This document shows positions 9,040-17,522 of a DNA stretch of 49,329 nucleotides, in pieces. Source of the stretch: Candidatus Methanophagales archaeon (GTDB taxonomy: Archaea; Halobacteriota; Syntropharchaeia; Alkanophagales; Methanospirareceae); assembly GCA_013139985.1 (NCBI GenBank), contig WSZT01000064.1, forward strand, positions 1-49,329. The letters run 5' to 3'. The notes below the pieces were generated by a model, which saw nothing but the letters and a program-made list of their open reading frames with translations, made no database searches and had not been told where the DNA came from. The translations under genes and the position numbers were made by a program. Numbering within the stretch: position 1 is the first letter of the stretch; each line of letters opens with the position of its first letter.

Positions 9040-10152
9040 ATGTTTTCGGAGATAAAAGAGGGAACAACGAAGATAATTGTGCCCAAACAACTCAAAAGGT
9101 CAATGTTTTATAATCCGAAGATGGAGTTGTGCCGGGATATAGACGTAGCGAGTGTATCTGCTTTTGCATCCTCGCTAACGTCACGAGTGCAGCCCCTATA
9201 CATAGATGCACTTGCGGGCTCTGGCGTTAGGGGTCTCCGGATAGCGAACGAAGTGGGTATGTGTGTGCATATTAACGATCGCAGCACGCCCGCATATGAA
9301 CTAATAAACCGCAATATAGCGTTAAATTCGTTAGAAGAGCGAGCGCGTGCATATAACGAGAATGCTAATATCCTTCTATTACAAACCAGGTACGATATGG
9401 TCGATTTAGACCCGTTTGGGTCGCCAGTCCCGTTTTTGGATGCCGCATGCAAGTCTGTGAAGCGGTTGCTTCTGGTTACGGCGACAGATACAGCGCCGTT
9501 ATGCGGCGCTCATACCGGTGGCATGAGGAAATACGGTGCGAAACCGCTTAATACTGACTATCATACCGAGATGGGGACTCGCGTTCTCTTAGGTGCGGTA
9601 ACCCGAGACCTGTGCAAATATGATAAAGCGATACAGCCGCTACTATCTTATTCTACTGCTCATTTCATAAGGATCATCGCACGTGTTGAACGAGGCGCGA
9701 AAAGAGCTGATGCGTGCATGAACCGACTTGGTTTCATTGTGCATTGCTTCGCCTGCGGTAATAGATGCGTGTGCGCCGATATGCTGGACCTGAAACGTGA
9801 ATGTTCTGTATGTGGTGCGAAAGTACGCATTGCGGGGCCGCTATATCTACACGCAATAAAGGAGAATGCGTTCTGCGAACAGGTGCATGACGAATTAGGA
9901 AAAAGGGAGTTGGGTAAGAAGAGCGAAGCAATGAAACTCGTTGATACATGCAGCCATGAGCTGGATATACCATATTATTTCGAGCATCATGCGATATGCA
10001 AGGCGTTAAAAATACCACCGCCGCCTATTGCATCCTTAATTGACGCTTTGCGGTCTGCCGGTTTTCACGCGAGCAGGACCCATTTCTCGGACATCGCTGT
10101 TAAGACAGATGCGCGCATAGATGTGATAAAGGATATTTTGAGGGGGTTGTAG
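9040..10152 (+). CDS. trm1: tRNA (guanine(26)-N(2)) dimethyltransferase
   Basis: SAM-dependent enzyme that makes m2G/m2,2G at tRNA position 26. 370 residues, as for archaeal Trm1. Visible: EIKEGTTKI...FYNPKMELCRDI at the N-terminus; DALAGSGVRGLRIANE (SAM binding, about 50-65); DLDPFGSPVPFLDAA (catalytic motif IV, about 127-141); and a Zn-binding group CFACGNRCVC...CSVCG (about 233-259). An AT-rich TATA-like run (9026-9038) directly precedes the ATG, so either the transcript starts further upstream or translation begins very near the 5' end. Confidence 0.95.
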   Translation: MFSEIKEGTTKIIVPKQLKRSMFYNPKMELCRDIDVASVSAFASSLTSRVQPLYIDALAGSGVRGLRIANEVGMCVHINDRSTPAYELINRNIALNSLEERARAYNENANILLLQTRYDMVDLDPFGSPVPFLDAACKSVKRLLLVTATDTAPLCGAHTGGMRKYGAKPLNTDYHTEMGTRVLLGAVTRDLCKYDKAIQPLLSYSTAHFIRIIARVERGAKRADACMNRLGFIVHCFACGNRCVCADMLDLKRECSVCGAKVRIAGPLYLHAIKENAFCEQVHDELGKRELGKKSEAMKLVDTCSHELDIPYYFEHHAICKALKIPPPPIASLIDALRSAGFHASRTHFSDIAVKTDARIDVIKDILRGL

Positions 10153-10557
10153 GCGTATCGAGGTAAGTAGTAATAACTACCTTCTATCAAGGACACGGAT
10201 TTATACTGATTTGATTTCTTCTGTGTCAATCTGCATTAGGATATCTGTGTCAATAATTTATTTTCTTGATATAATAGCTCTCTCCGTTAAAGCCTACTGA
10301 GCTTTCATCATCGCCCCTGTGATTCACATCACTATATAATTCTACTCTGTCCTCTACCGATTTAAAATCCGTTTCATGGCTAAAAGAATCGGCCTATATG
10401 GCTTCTTTCAAAATGACTGATTTGGAGATTTTTTCCAATACAAAGGGTATAGCATGACAACAAGAAGGGGAAATAATTCACCTTATGCTGTGGGTTTAAG
10501 AAGGAGGAGATAAAATTTATATGTGAGGTGACAAATGGAATTAATAGGTAAAGATAA
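10153..10557. other. Intergenic region with repeat and ORF debris
   Basis: Contains an imperfect palindrome (10187-10253: aaggacacggatttatactg against tctgtgtcaatc...tctgtgtcaa). On the minus strand (10250-10390) there is a 46-codon open frame without a start reading DSFSHETDFKSVEDRVELYS, then DVNHRGDDESSVGFNGESYY, which looks coding but which I do not recognise; it may be a gene tail. A TATA-like aaaatttatatg (10513-10524) and a mini-ORF MELIGKDKWR (10535-10567, preceded by gaggtg) lie just before the antitoxin gene. Confidence 0.4.
10435..10450 (+). repeat. Direct repeat, left copy, flanking the toxin-antitoxin pair
   Basis: ccaatacaaagggtat, preceded by ggagatttttt. An identical 16-mer in the same orientation, preceded by ggagaattta, is at 11242-11257 on the other side of the module. 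Confidence 0.6.
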
Positions 10558-10836
10558 ATGGAGATGACAACGATAAAGATACATGAGGAGGCAGTGGACA
10601 TCGTCAAGTCAGGCTTAGCAATTGAAGAGAATATATTGAAAATGAGTTTAGACGAATATACATCGGATTTGGAGAGTTTTGAGAGGAAATACAAAATGTC
10701 AAGTGAAGAGTTTATCCAAAAGTTTGAATCTGGGGATTTAGGTGACGATGCAGAGTGGTTTGATTTTCTGTTCGCTTACAGAGCTTACGAACACGTGAGA
10801 AAGAAGCTAAAGCTCATAGAAGAGATACAAATATGA
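10558..10836 (+). CDS. Putative antitoxin of a DUF6516 toxin pair
   Basis: 92-residue acidic, mostly helical protein beginning MEMTTIKIHEEAVDIVKSGL. It resembles small archaeal antitoxin-like ORFs by size, charge and position; I do not recognise a named domain. It sits 6 nt upstream of the DUF6516-like gene, so the two are cotranscribed. The second Met (10564) overlaps the TGA of a ten-codon upstream mini-ORF in an ATGA arrangement, which could couple translation; a TATA-like box at about 10515-10521 could alternatively place the transcript start just before 10558. Short direct repeats bracket the pair. Confidence 0.6.
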   Translation: MEMTTIKIHEEAVDIVKSGLAIEENILKMSLDEYTSDLESFERKYKMSSEEFIQKFESGDLGDDAEWFDFLFAYRAYEHVRKKLKLIEEIQI

Positions 10837-10842
10837 CCTAAC

Positions 10843-11223
10843 ATGATTCGGGATTATTTTAGCGATGTGGAAAAGAAGTTGGAGGAAATTAAGTGGTTGA
10901 TAAAGAAGAAAATGATCAGTTTCAACTTAGTTTCCGAGGAAATGGGTATTATCAAAGGTAAAATCGTTTTTGTTAATAATTACGCCTTAGACTTCAGGGA
11001 ATTGGTATCGGTGGGGCATACCGATTATCGCTTCCATTTTATGAATAGAACTAATAGCGTAATTATGCGATGGGATAGTGCACCCCATCACAAAGAGATT
11101 ACCACTTTTCCATTTCATTTGCACACTCCAGAAGGCGTTATGGCATGTGACAAAGTAAACTTGATTGAAGTCATTGACATCGTTAAGGCGTTGATGTCAA
11201 AAAGCGGTAATGAAAGAAAATAA
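10843..11223 (+). CDS. DUF6516-family putative toxin
   Basis: 126 residues. The segment KGKIVFVNNYALDFREL followed by YRFHFMNRT, VIMRWDSAPHHKEITTFPFH LHTPEGV is the signature of DUF6516 proteins: W/R-W-D-N-A-P-H-H-x-E-i-x-T-F-P-x-H-x-H. These are found next to small antitoxin-like ORFs, and the His-rich centre suggests a nuclease-like active site, but the activity is inferred from family context. Second gene of a two-gene operon with the 92-residue protein, in an island rich in toxin-antitoxin relics. Confidence 0.65.
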   Translation: MIRDYFSDVEKKLEEIKWLIKKKMISFNLVSEEMGIIKGKIVFVNNYALDFRELVSVGHTDYRFHFMNRTNSVIMRWDSAPHHKEITTFPFHLHTPEGVMACDKVNLIEVIDIVKALMSKSGNERK

Positions 11224-11241
11224 CTAATTCGGAGAATTTAC

Positions 11242-11257
11242 CCAATACAAAGGGTAT
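11242..11257 (+). repeat. Direct repeat, right copy, flanking the toxin-antitoxin pair
   Basis: ccaatacaaagggtat, identical to 10435-10450. A related inverted sequence (aatacccc..tttgtattt) occurs near 11850. Confidence 0.6.
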
Positions 11258-11290
11258 GTGCATTATTTTCATCTATAAATTTTTCCTCTT

Positions 11291-11398
11291 TTATCCGCTT
11301 TTAAGACGAGGACAAGCTTTTCTTTTTTTCTCTACCTTTGGAAGTTCCTTAAGAAACTTCTCCACCCTTCTGTGAATTCTGACCTTGTAGCTCCTAGC
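11291..11398 (-). pseudogene. N-terminal remnant of a RelE/ParE-type toxin, out of frame with the antitoxin
   Basis: In the minus-strand frame entered at 11398 the DNA reads ARSYKVRIHRRVEKFLKELP then KVEKKRKACPRLKSG and a stop at 11291. The block YKVRIHRRVEKFLKELPK is the typical start of archaeal RelE-like mRNA interferases (strand, then helix with FLK.LP). About 50 further residues and the catalytic Arg/Tyr are missing. It overlaps the last 67 nt of the antitoxin gene in a different frame, so the toxin was lost after a truncation/frameshift. Confidence 0.55.
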
Positions 11399-11571
11399 TC
11401 TTCTGCTTCTATAAAGTCAGAGAGATCGCCACGGTTCACATCTCTCCTTGCTTCTTTTACCATCGCTCCCTCTTCACTCGTTAGCAAAGAATCATCCACA
11501 AGTTCCGCTAAGACGCCTTTTATATATTCCACATCTTGCCTCAAAATCCTTATCTCTTCTTCCAGCGCCAT
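11332..11571 (-). CDS. Orphan antitoxin-like protein with altered C-terminus
   Basis: 79 residues: MALEEEIRILRQDVEYIKGV, then LAELVDDSLLTSEEGAMVKE. The first about 55 residues (coiled-coil-like heptads, acidic) look like small archaeal antitoxins that precede RelE toxins. The last about 22 residues (ELGATRSEFTEGWRSFLRNF QR) are encoded by DNA that in another frame matches a RelE N-terminus, so the original stop seems lost by a frameshift. A gaggggg ribosome binding site precedes the ATG. Function as antitoxin is inferred; its toxin is not intact here. Confidence 0.55.
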   Translation of the reverse strand: MALEEEIRILRQDVEYIKGVLAELVDDSLLTSEEGAMVKEARRDVNRGDLSDFIEAEELGATRSEFTEGWRSFLRNFQR

Positions 11572-11931
11572 GAATATCTATTTCCCCCTCTCCCTATTTA
11601 TTATTTTTGATAATCAACAAGTTTATAAAAGTTTCCATAAAAAATGCTAAAACATTTGTTTGTGACTGTGATAAAGCTACATAAAGCGGTAACGATAAGC
11701 ATCTATTTTATAAAAGCATATAAATAAGTAAGATGGTTGTTTGTTGAAGACCGAGCAACGATTTCCGAGTGTTAGGAAATTAGCGACACAACTTCATCTT
11801 CACGATTCCGCGTAAAAATCCGCGTTATCTCGCTCTTGGTTAGTCTAACAAATACCCCCTTTGTATTTCTCGTGAAAATCTGTGTAATCTCGTGGTTTTT
11901 TTATTTGGTTATACAACACAAATACACCCTT
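11572..11931. other. Gene-free AT-rich region
   Basis: Holds TATA-like motifs (minus strand near 11623; plus strand aaaagcatataaataag near 11715-11731) and repeat debris at 11796-11905 (gattccgcgtaaaaatccgcg; cgtgaaaatctgtgtaatct) like that near 1530 and 10190. No credible ORF or tRNA seen. A small RNA from the 11715 promoter is possible but unsupported. Confidence 0.35.
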
Positions 11932-14900
11932 TTATTCGTATCCACTAAGCGTATCCAAAATATCAAGCTCCTGACCCAGAGTTTCATCGCCAATATCGTT
12001 CATTTCATCCTCGAAATAACTGCTAAAGGCACTGAATAGCGCTTTATACTGTTCAGAAACCTGCAGCGGTATTGATTGCCGCTCCCACCTACCCAGCTCA
12101 ATAGGCGGTAGAATACCTTCTACCGCATTTACCGCTGGTTTCACTGTCTCGTTCCGCTCGATACTATCTCGCTCATCAATAATCCAGTTTTTAATAAGAT
12201 CTGCATATCGTGATAGTAAGATACCTTTTTGAATGCCGGAATTATCAAAGAAATCAGGCTCTTTTTCTTCTAATACTACCGTTGCCTCATCACTGCCAGA
12301 TACACCATTACGATCCTCGTAGCTTACGTTCAGTTTCAAACTATTTTCAGGCGATATTTTCCTCAACTTTAGCAATACTAACCCGCCTCTAGTCTCATTC
12401 CCCTCCTTTTTGGACGGGAAGAGTGTTTTAACCTTCATTATCTCGCCGGTCGCCTCGTTTGCTTCCGGAGAGCCATATACTTTCTCAATCTCATAACCGG
12501 ACGCATCCAAATTCAATTGCAAATCGAATACTAACGGAGTCACCATATACTCAAATTCATCATCCATCCGTTCTTTGAACTGCGTCGCAGAATGAACAGA
12601 ATAGTAATTCGCACCTCTGATCTTTGTTATATACTCCACGAGTTCGGTATTAAAATCCACGCCAATGCCTATGAAAGTTGTATATACATTCTTGTTAGCA
12701 TTAGCCTCAGTCATGCCGAGCAGACTTCCTTCATTCGTCTGCCCCAAATTTGGCATTGCATCGGTCAAGAATATGATCCTGTTCTCATATTCCGACTGGT
12801 TGACCTCTAAGAACTCATCGTATAATTCGGTCGCCATCTGCATTCCGGCAGACAGTCTCGTCCCGTCAGTGGCAGAAATTTCCAGTACATCGCCTTTTAG
12901 CTTCTGCATGTTCTTAGCTCCAACCAGAGATACGGGTTCGGCCAATTCCGCACCGGTATTAAAGAGCACTAGACCAAGCCGATCATCGTCTTCAAGATGG
13001 TCAAGAAGCGCAACAATAGCTGCTGCTGCTATTTCTATCTTGCTCTTTTCTGCGTCTTCCGTTTCATTAACGGCCACGCGATTGCCAAACCGGTCATAAT
13101 AATACTCGTCAAAAGAACTGCTCATTGAACCTGAAATATCTAATACTAGGACTAAATTCAGCTTCTTCCTCTGAAAATCGCTCTCAATTATACCCGAGTT
13201 CAGACCAACAGACAGGTAATACCCTAACACTTCTGAGACCGGGTCTTTGGATAGTGCATAGCTGTAAGAAGGACAGAATAGTTTCTGACATTCTGCCTTC
13301 TCGCCTGTGTCAAAATAATAATCATAAAATAAACCTTCATAGGTGATGTCTGTTGGAAGTGGTAAATATTCATTCCCGATATTTTCACGGAAATTGTTGA
13401 CATCTTTTGCACCACCAGTCGAAAAACCGATGTTTTTGCTAAAACTCGTACTATAACCGCCAAAATAGCTAGAGCCGGGACAGCATACCTCTTCATGAGT
13501 TACGCCCGCCCCTGAAGTAGGTGGAGGGTATAGAAGTGTCTTTGATCTGCAATTGTTCGTCTCGTTAAGCTCAGTAACAGTATTTTGATAATCCGCGCAT
13601 ATCGTTATGTTATCCCCGGGTGGAGTGTATGTCCAGTTGTAAGTAAAAGACCCTGTTCTCTCTGCTCCCGGCTCCAGCGATGCAACATAACTAGATGCTT
13701 CGAAAACACCCTCAACAGTTAGCGAAGTGTAACTAGCCCCCGCATTTGCTGTGCCTTGGTTCTTTATCTTATAATATATTGTGCTCCCAGCACGCCAAAT
13801 ATCTATAATCACTAAATCATGATCTGAGATAACGCAGGATCGGAAACTTTTTGTATCCGAATAATTTGAAACGCTATATCTCTCTACGTTTGTTGCCTCG
13901 ATATATACAACATCACTTTCTGTGACCCTGACAACACCCGTAACAATCACTCTTTCGCCTACATCATCAGGATAATAATCTAACCCCGAACTCTTCCCGG
14001 TTACGTATATAATATCCGTAATCTCCGTCCCATCACGAACGCACCAGTCGCTCCTTGTTACTCCGGGACCACTCACTCCTGAGCAGTTCCAGCCACGGTA
14101 TTCGCCGTCTATTATTACTTTTTGACCTTCATAGAACTCCGTATCTCTAACGATATCGCCAATAGCTGCATGTTGCACGATTTTAGATTTGTCCCATAGC
14201 CCAAAATTCGTTATCACCGTAACGAATGACTCATTAATAAGAGCACCTGTTTCTTCGGATCGCTTTACCGAACCCTTGGTTTCCTGCCATTCGTCACCCG
14301 GGTTTAGGACTCTGGTCTCAGTGCCAAACATGATTTTCGCGCTGCCATCAGCATTAATTGCCCTGATTGTCAACTCGGAATCGCTAAAAGGGAGGCTGTA
14401 AAATCCGGTAAGTCCACTAGCTGCTCCGCCTCCTGTTCCATTGATCACGTTTAATGAAGTACCACTACCATATATGCCCACTAATGAGTCGTTCACCCGG
14501 ACTCTTGAAACACTATAAGGGTAAAGTTCACCCACAGAAGCATTGTAGTCATAGGTTGGTTTATCGATCCAAAGACAAAAATCGCCGTCTAATACCTCCA
14601 CTATCCTCTGTGTCAATTTCTCTATGAAGCTGTATTTGTCTGCTGGTATCGAGCAATACCGAGACACTAGCGGGTAATTATCCGTTGCATTTGCATCACC
14701 GCCAATACACTTATAGGGCTTATCCCATATCCCATCGCCGTCACATATCTGATCCTGATTCGCACCACATAAAATATCTTCCGGATCTTCGTTATACTCC
14801 GCTTTGTATTCCTCTATGTAATCACCCCAATAATTACCTCCCGAAGTATAACTGCTGTTCCATGCGTTAGTACCTGTGTTATCATATGCCTGGTTAGTGT

Positions 14901-16020
14901 TGTTTACGATGTCGTTATGATAGATGGAGTTATTGGAAGAATTCCGCAACCGGAAACCATAAAAATTGTTCGAGACATTATTGTTCGATATAATGCAATT
15001 ATTTGTCGAATTGAGATGTATACCCGCTCTCAGCAATTCATCTGCACCCTGCACAGTGAACCCGCTTATATTTACATAATCAGCAGTCACATTAAAGACA
15101 TTCGCGTCTGAATCCGCAGCCCGAACAACAGTATCCGCGGGATTTCCAGATGTTGAGTTGATCGTTAGAGATTTATTCACAATTACATTCGCTCTGTACG
15201 TGCCGGAATCAACGTTAATTACATGTCCATTTAACGTTTCAGGGGCATCTATTGCGGCTTGAATTGTTACAAAGTCTTCGCCTGTGTTGAGATTATGGAC
15301 TTTCGTAATAATAGGCGTCATATGTATCGTAAAATTAGAGATCGGTTGTGGACCACAGCAAAATTCTTCGGTGCATCCCGGATTAGCAGGAGCTTCTCCA
15401 GAATGAAAGGTAATGCTGATACTGTATCTTTCATTAGGATATACATAACTCTGATTTGGATACAACAACGTACTGACGTCGTTATCATTAGTTATATTTA
15501 CCGTGGTGTACTCCGCTTCACAATTGCAGCCATAACATTGTGAACAATTAGGCGTATTCACATAGGTTATCCTATAGTCCCCTAATAATGGTGGGTAATG
15601 CTTTCCGCCTTCTGGATAACTGCAGAACCAAGTGCTTGCAGGATCACCGTAAATATCTGTTATGACCTTAAAATTTCCTGCGCTTGTTATTATCCTTGCC
15701 AGAGTAACCCACTTACCTCCAGGAGTGCCGAGACTATGTGCTTCCACATAATCGCCCACATTTAGCTCATTCAATGCATTTTCATTTGGTGGCACGCCTT
15801 CTAGAGTACAATTGCAGGGTGACCATTCTGGTCCCGTTCCACCGTATATATAGTCCGCTTGAATAGTGATTGTATTATGCTCTATGTCCTTGCTAATTAC
15901 TGTCCCCATATGGTCATATGGACGAAGTACAGCATTAACGCCCGGTATAATCGCCGGCATCGCGCTTATTAGAATCGCAATCGCCACAAAACAACTCAAA
16001 ACTTTCCACAATTTCTTCAT
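11932..16020 (-). CDS. Giant secreted protein: beta-helix, CARDB-like and VWA domains
   Basis: 1362 residues with an N-terminal signal peptide (MKKLWKVLSCFVAIAILISA, cleavage near residue 30). Order: Cys-rich N-terminal region; right-handed beta-helix/NosD region about 255-405 (TIQAAIDA, GIHLNSTNNCIISNNNVSNN, GGNYWGDY); an OB-like segment about 620-720 (GQKVIIDGEYRGW, RSDWCV, IIYVTGK); a CARDB-type repeat about 735-830 (IKNQGTANAGASYTSLTVEG, ADYQNTVTELNETNNCRSK); and a von Willebrand factor A domain from about 950 with a complete MIDAS DISGSMSS and DGTRLSAGM. Many N-glycosylation sequons. No C-terminal membrane anchor or PGF-CTERM is seen. Probably an extracellular adhesion or envelope protein; substrate unknown. 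Transcribed alone. Confidence 0.85.
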   Translation of the reverse strand: MKKLWKVLSCFVAIAILISAMPAIIPGVNAVLRPYDHMGTVISKDIEHNTITIQADYIYGGTGPEWSPCNCTLEGVPPNENALNELNVGDYVEAHSLGTPGGKWVTLARIITSAGNFKVITDIYGDPASTWFCSYPEGGKHYPPLLGDYRITYVNTPNCSQCYGCNCEAEYTTVNITNDNDVSTLLYPNQSYVYPNERYSISITFHSGEAPANPGCTEEFCCGPQPISNFTIHMTPIITKVHNLNTGEDFVTIQAAIDAPETLNGHVINVDSGTYRANVIVNKSLTINSTSGNPADTVVRAADSDANVFNVTADYVNISGFTVQGADELLRAGIHLNSTNNCIISNNNVSNNFYGFRLRNSSNNSIYHNDIVNNTNQAYDNTGTNAWNSSYTSGGNYWGDYIEEYKAEYNEDPEDILCGANQDQICDGDGIWDKPYKCIGGDANATDNYPLVSRYCSIPADKYSFIEKLTQRIVEVLDGDFCLWIDKPTYDYNASVGELYPYSVSRVRVNDSLVGIYGSGTSLNVINGTGGGAASGLTGFYSLPFSDSELTIRAINADGSAKIMFGTETRVLNPGDEWQETKGSVKRSEETGALINESFVTVITNFGLWDKSKIVQHAAIGDIVRDTEFYEGQKVIIDGEYRGWNCSGVSGPGVTRSDWCVRDGTEITDIIYVTGKSSGLDYYPDDVGERVIVTGVVRVTESDVVYIEATNVERYSVSNYSDTKSFRSCVISDHDLVIIDIWRAGSTIYYKIKNQGTANAGASYTSLTVEGVFEASSYVASLEPGAERTGSFTYNWTYTPPGDNITICADYQNTVTELNETNNCRSKTLLYPPPTSGAGVTHEEVCCPGSSYFGGYSTSFSKNIGFSTGGAKDVNNFRENIGNEYLPLPTDITYEGLFYDYYFDTGEKAECQKLFCPSYSYALSKDPVSEVLGYYLSVGLNSGIIESDFQRKKLNLVLVLDISGSMSSSFDEYYYDRFGNRVAVNETEDAEKSKIEIAAAAIVALLDHLEDDDRLGLVLFNTGAELAEPVSLVGAKNMQKLKGDVLEISATDGTRLSAGMQMATELYDEFLEVNQSEYENRIIFLTDAMPNLGQTNEGSLLGMTEANANKNVYTTFIGIGVDFNTELVEYITKIRGANYYSVHSATQFKERMDDEFEYMVTPLVFDLQLNLDASGYEIEKVYGSPEANEATGEIMKVKTLFPSKKEGNETRGGLVLLKLRKISPENSLKLNVSYEDRNGVSGSDEATVVLEEKEPDFFDNSGIQKGILLSRYADLIKNWIIDERDSIERNETVKPAVNAVEGILPPIELGRWERQSIPLQVSEQYKALFSAFSSYFEDEMNDIGDETLGQELDILDTLSGYE

Positions 16021-16198
16021 TCTTTTATCCCCTCCCCCAAAGCTAAGATTTTATCCACGCTAAACTAAATGAGACAATAAAGATAAGATAGTAATGGTAG
16101 TTAAATATTTAAAACTTCCGATTACCCTCATACATTTAGACGGGGAAATTATCACAACGGAAACTTTTTTTTTATACTCCCAGCCCAAAATAAACTTT

Positions 16199-17005
16199 AT
16201 GATAAGACTAAAAGAAGGCGAACTCGTGCATCTGCTAGACAAAAAGGGCAGAAGATACCCTATCTTGTTGAAAGCAGGTTCCTCTTTCACTTTCACCCGA
16301 GGCACGATTTCACATGATTCTATAATTGGATTGGAAGAAGGAAGTGTTGTAATATCGCCCTACAACGAACAACTTCTGGTACTCAGGCCAACTTTAGCGG
16401 AATATCTATCTCGGATGAAGAAAGGATCGCAGATAATCTATCCCAAGGACATAGGTGCCATTCTAATGCTTGCCGACATATTCCCGGGTGCGAATGTGTT
16501 AGAGGCGGGAACAGGTTCAGGGGCCCTTACGATAGCGTTGTTACGTGCTGTGGGCAGGGACGGGAAAGTGATTTCGTATGAAAGGCGGAATGAATTCGCA
16601 GCGATTGCAAACAGAAACATAGAAACTTTCTTCGAGCAGGTAGGGATTGCCGGAAAACCGGGAACCTGGGAATTAAAGGAGCGGGACATCTATGAGGGGA
16701 TAGAAGAAAGCGATTTGGATAGAATAATATTGGACCTCACAGAGCCCTGGAGAGCGTTAATGCACGTAGAACAATCGCTTAGAAACGGTGGAATACTCCT
16801 TTGCTATAATCCCACAGTACTGCAGATCTTCAAGCTATCGAAACGGTTGGAAACGAAATATGGGCAAAGCTTTCGTGTGATGGGTATTTATGAGCTTAGC
16901 ATGAGGGAATGGGAGATAAAAGGGAGAAGCATGCGACCCGAGCATAAAATGATTGCTCATACGGGGTTTATCTTTGTTGCGCGGAAGTGTTCTACCACAA
17001 CGTGA
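16199..17005 (+). CDS. trmI: tRNA (adenine(57/58)-N1)-methyltransferase TrmI
   Basis: SAM-dependent enzyme making m1A at tRNA positions 57/58 of the T-loop. The Rossmann SAM motif is VLEAGTGSGALTIALL, preceded by QIIYPKDIGAILMLADIFPG, typical of TrmI; LDLTEPW carries motif IV. The open frame extends to 16094, but the first 35 residues are not family-like and a TATA-like tttttttata lies at about 16165-16174; the ATG at 16199 (MIRLKEGELVHLLDKKG) matches family starts and the expected leaderless distance. The 3' end overlaps the convergent GIY-YIG gene by 49 nt. Confidence 0.9.
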   Translation: MIRLKEGELVHLLDKKGRRYPILLKAGSSFTFTRGTISHDSIIGLEEGSVVISPYNEQLLVLRPTLAEYLSRMKKGSQIIYPKDIGAILMLADIFPGANVLEAGTGSGALTIALLRAVGRDGKVISYERRNEFAAIANRNIETFFEQVGIAGKPGTWELKERDIYEGIEESDLDRIILDLTEPWRALMHVEQSLRNGGILLCYNPTVLQIFKLSKRLETKYGQSFRVMGIYELSMREWEIKGRSMRPEHKMIAHTGFIFVARKCSTTT

Positions 17006-17388
17006 AAGCTATTATAAACATCTTCTTTTAGCTCGGTTAAGCTAGTAGAAAAGAACAAATGACTTTTGCATGCGCAATCCGAGCATCCGAAGTTTTTTAT
17101 GCTTTTCAAGTGCAAGTTCGCAGCTATTTCGCATTCTTTCCGCTCGACCGTTTCTGCGAATATAACTTCTCTTACTTCTACCCCCTGGCTCGCTAAGAAG
17201 TAATCAATATGCCAGTGCATTTTCTTGCGCGTCACACGCAAGTGTCTACCTACTCTCTGCTCCAATCCTGAAAGAGCGGAGCCAACATAGGCATAAAAAC
17301 CTTTTTTGAACTCTATACCACCCATTTTGCCTATCTCTACCAGACTATCGGCATGGTTTTCTAATATTAGCACGTAGATGCCTTTCAT
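16957..17388 (-). CDS. GIY-YIG nuclease-fold protein (DUF123/Uri type)
   Basis: 143 residues. The start GIYVLILENHADSLVEIGKM and GFYAYVGSALSGLEQRVGRH carry the variant GIY...YVGSA pair of archaeal DUF123 proteins; KMHWHIDYFL follows, then conserved Cys near ECEIAANL and GCSDCACKSHLFF. In some archaea this domain is fused to endonuclease III, hinting at a DNA-repair role, but no activity is proven for stand-alone members. Convergent with trmI, sharing 49 nt of coding sequence. Its start region borders a run of ten Gs (17411-17420). Confidence 0.82.
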   Translation of the reverse strand: MKGIYVLILENHADSLVEIGKMGGIEFKKGFYAYVGSALSGLEQRVGRHLRVTRKKMHWHIDYFLASQGVEVREVIFAETVERKECEIAANLHLKSIKNFGCSDCACKSHLFFSTSLTELKEDVYNSFHVVVEHFRATKINPV

Positions 17389-17410
17389 TTGTTCGTTATA
17401 TTTGGATACA

Positions 17411-17420
17411 GGGGGGGGGG
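17411..17420 (+). repeat. G10 homopolymer between divergent genes
   Basis: Ten consecutive G in an otherwise AT-rich promoter region, 22 nt upstream of the GIY-YIG start. Such tracts are length-unstable and also prone to assembly error. Confidence 0.7.
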
Positions 17421-17522
17421 ATACTATTTAAAAACTTTGCAAGCTCAAACATTTAAGTATCTGCACCCACATAGATATTACAACTACTAACTAAGATGTG
17501 GTACAATTAAAAAGACAAATAG

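Noticed and set aside
10261-10380. A box C/D guide RNA suggested by atgatga on the minus strand (near 10305-10315)
   Set aside because: No correctly placed D box (ctga) or D'/C' pair; the stretch also reads as a protein-coding tail.
10380-10694. A 104-codon minus-strand frame overlapping the antitoxin gene
   Set aside because: It overlaps the antitoxin in antisense, has no ribosome binding site and no recognisable motif.
10153-11931. An insertion sequence or prophage as the origin of the accessory island
   Set aside because: No transposase, integrase or terminal inverted repeats were found; only short direct repeats and palindromes.
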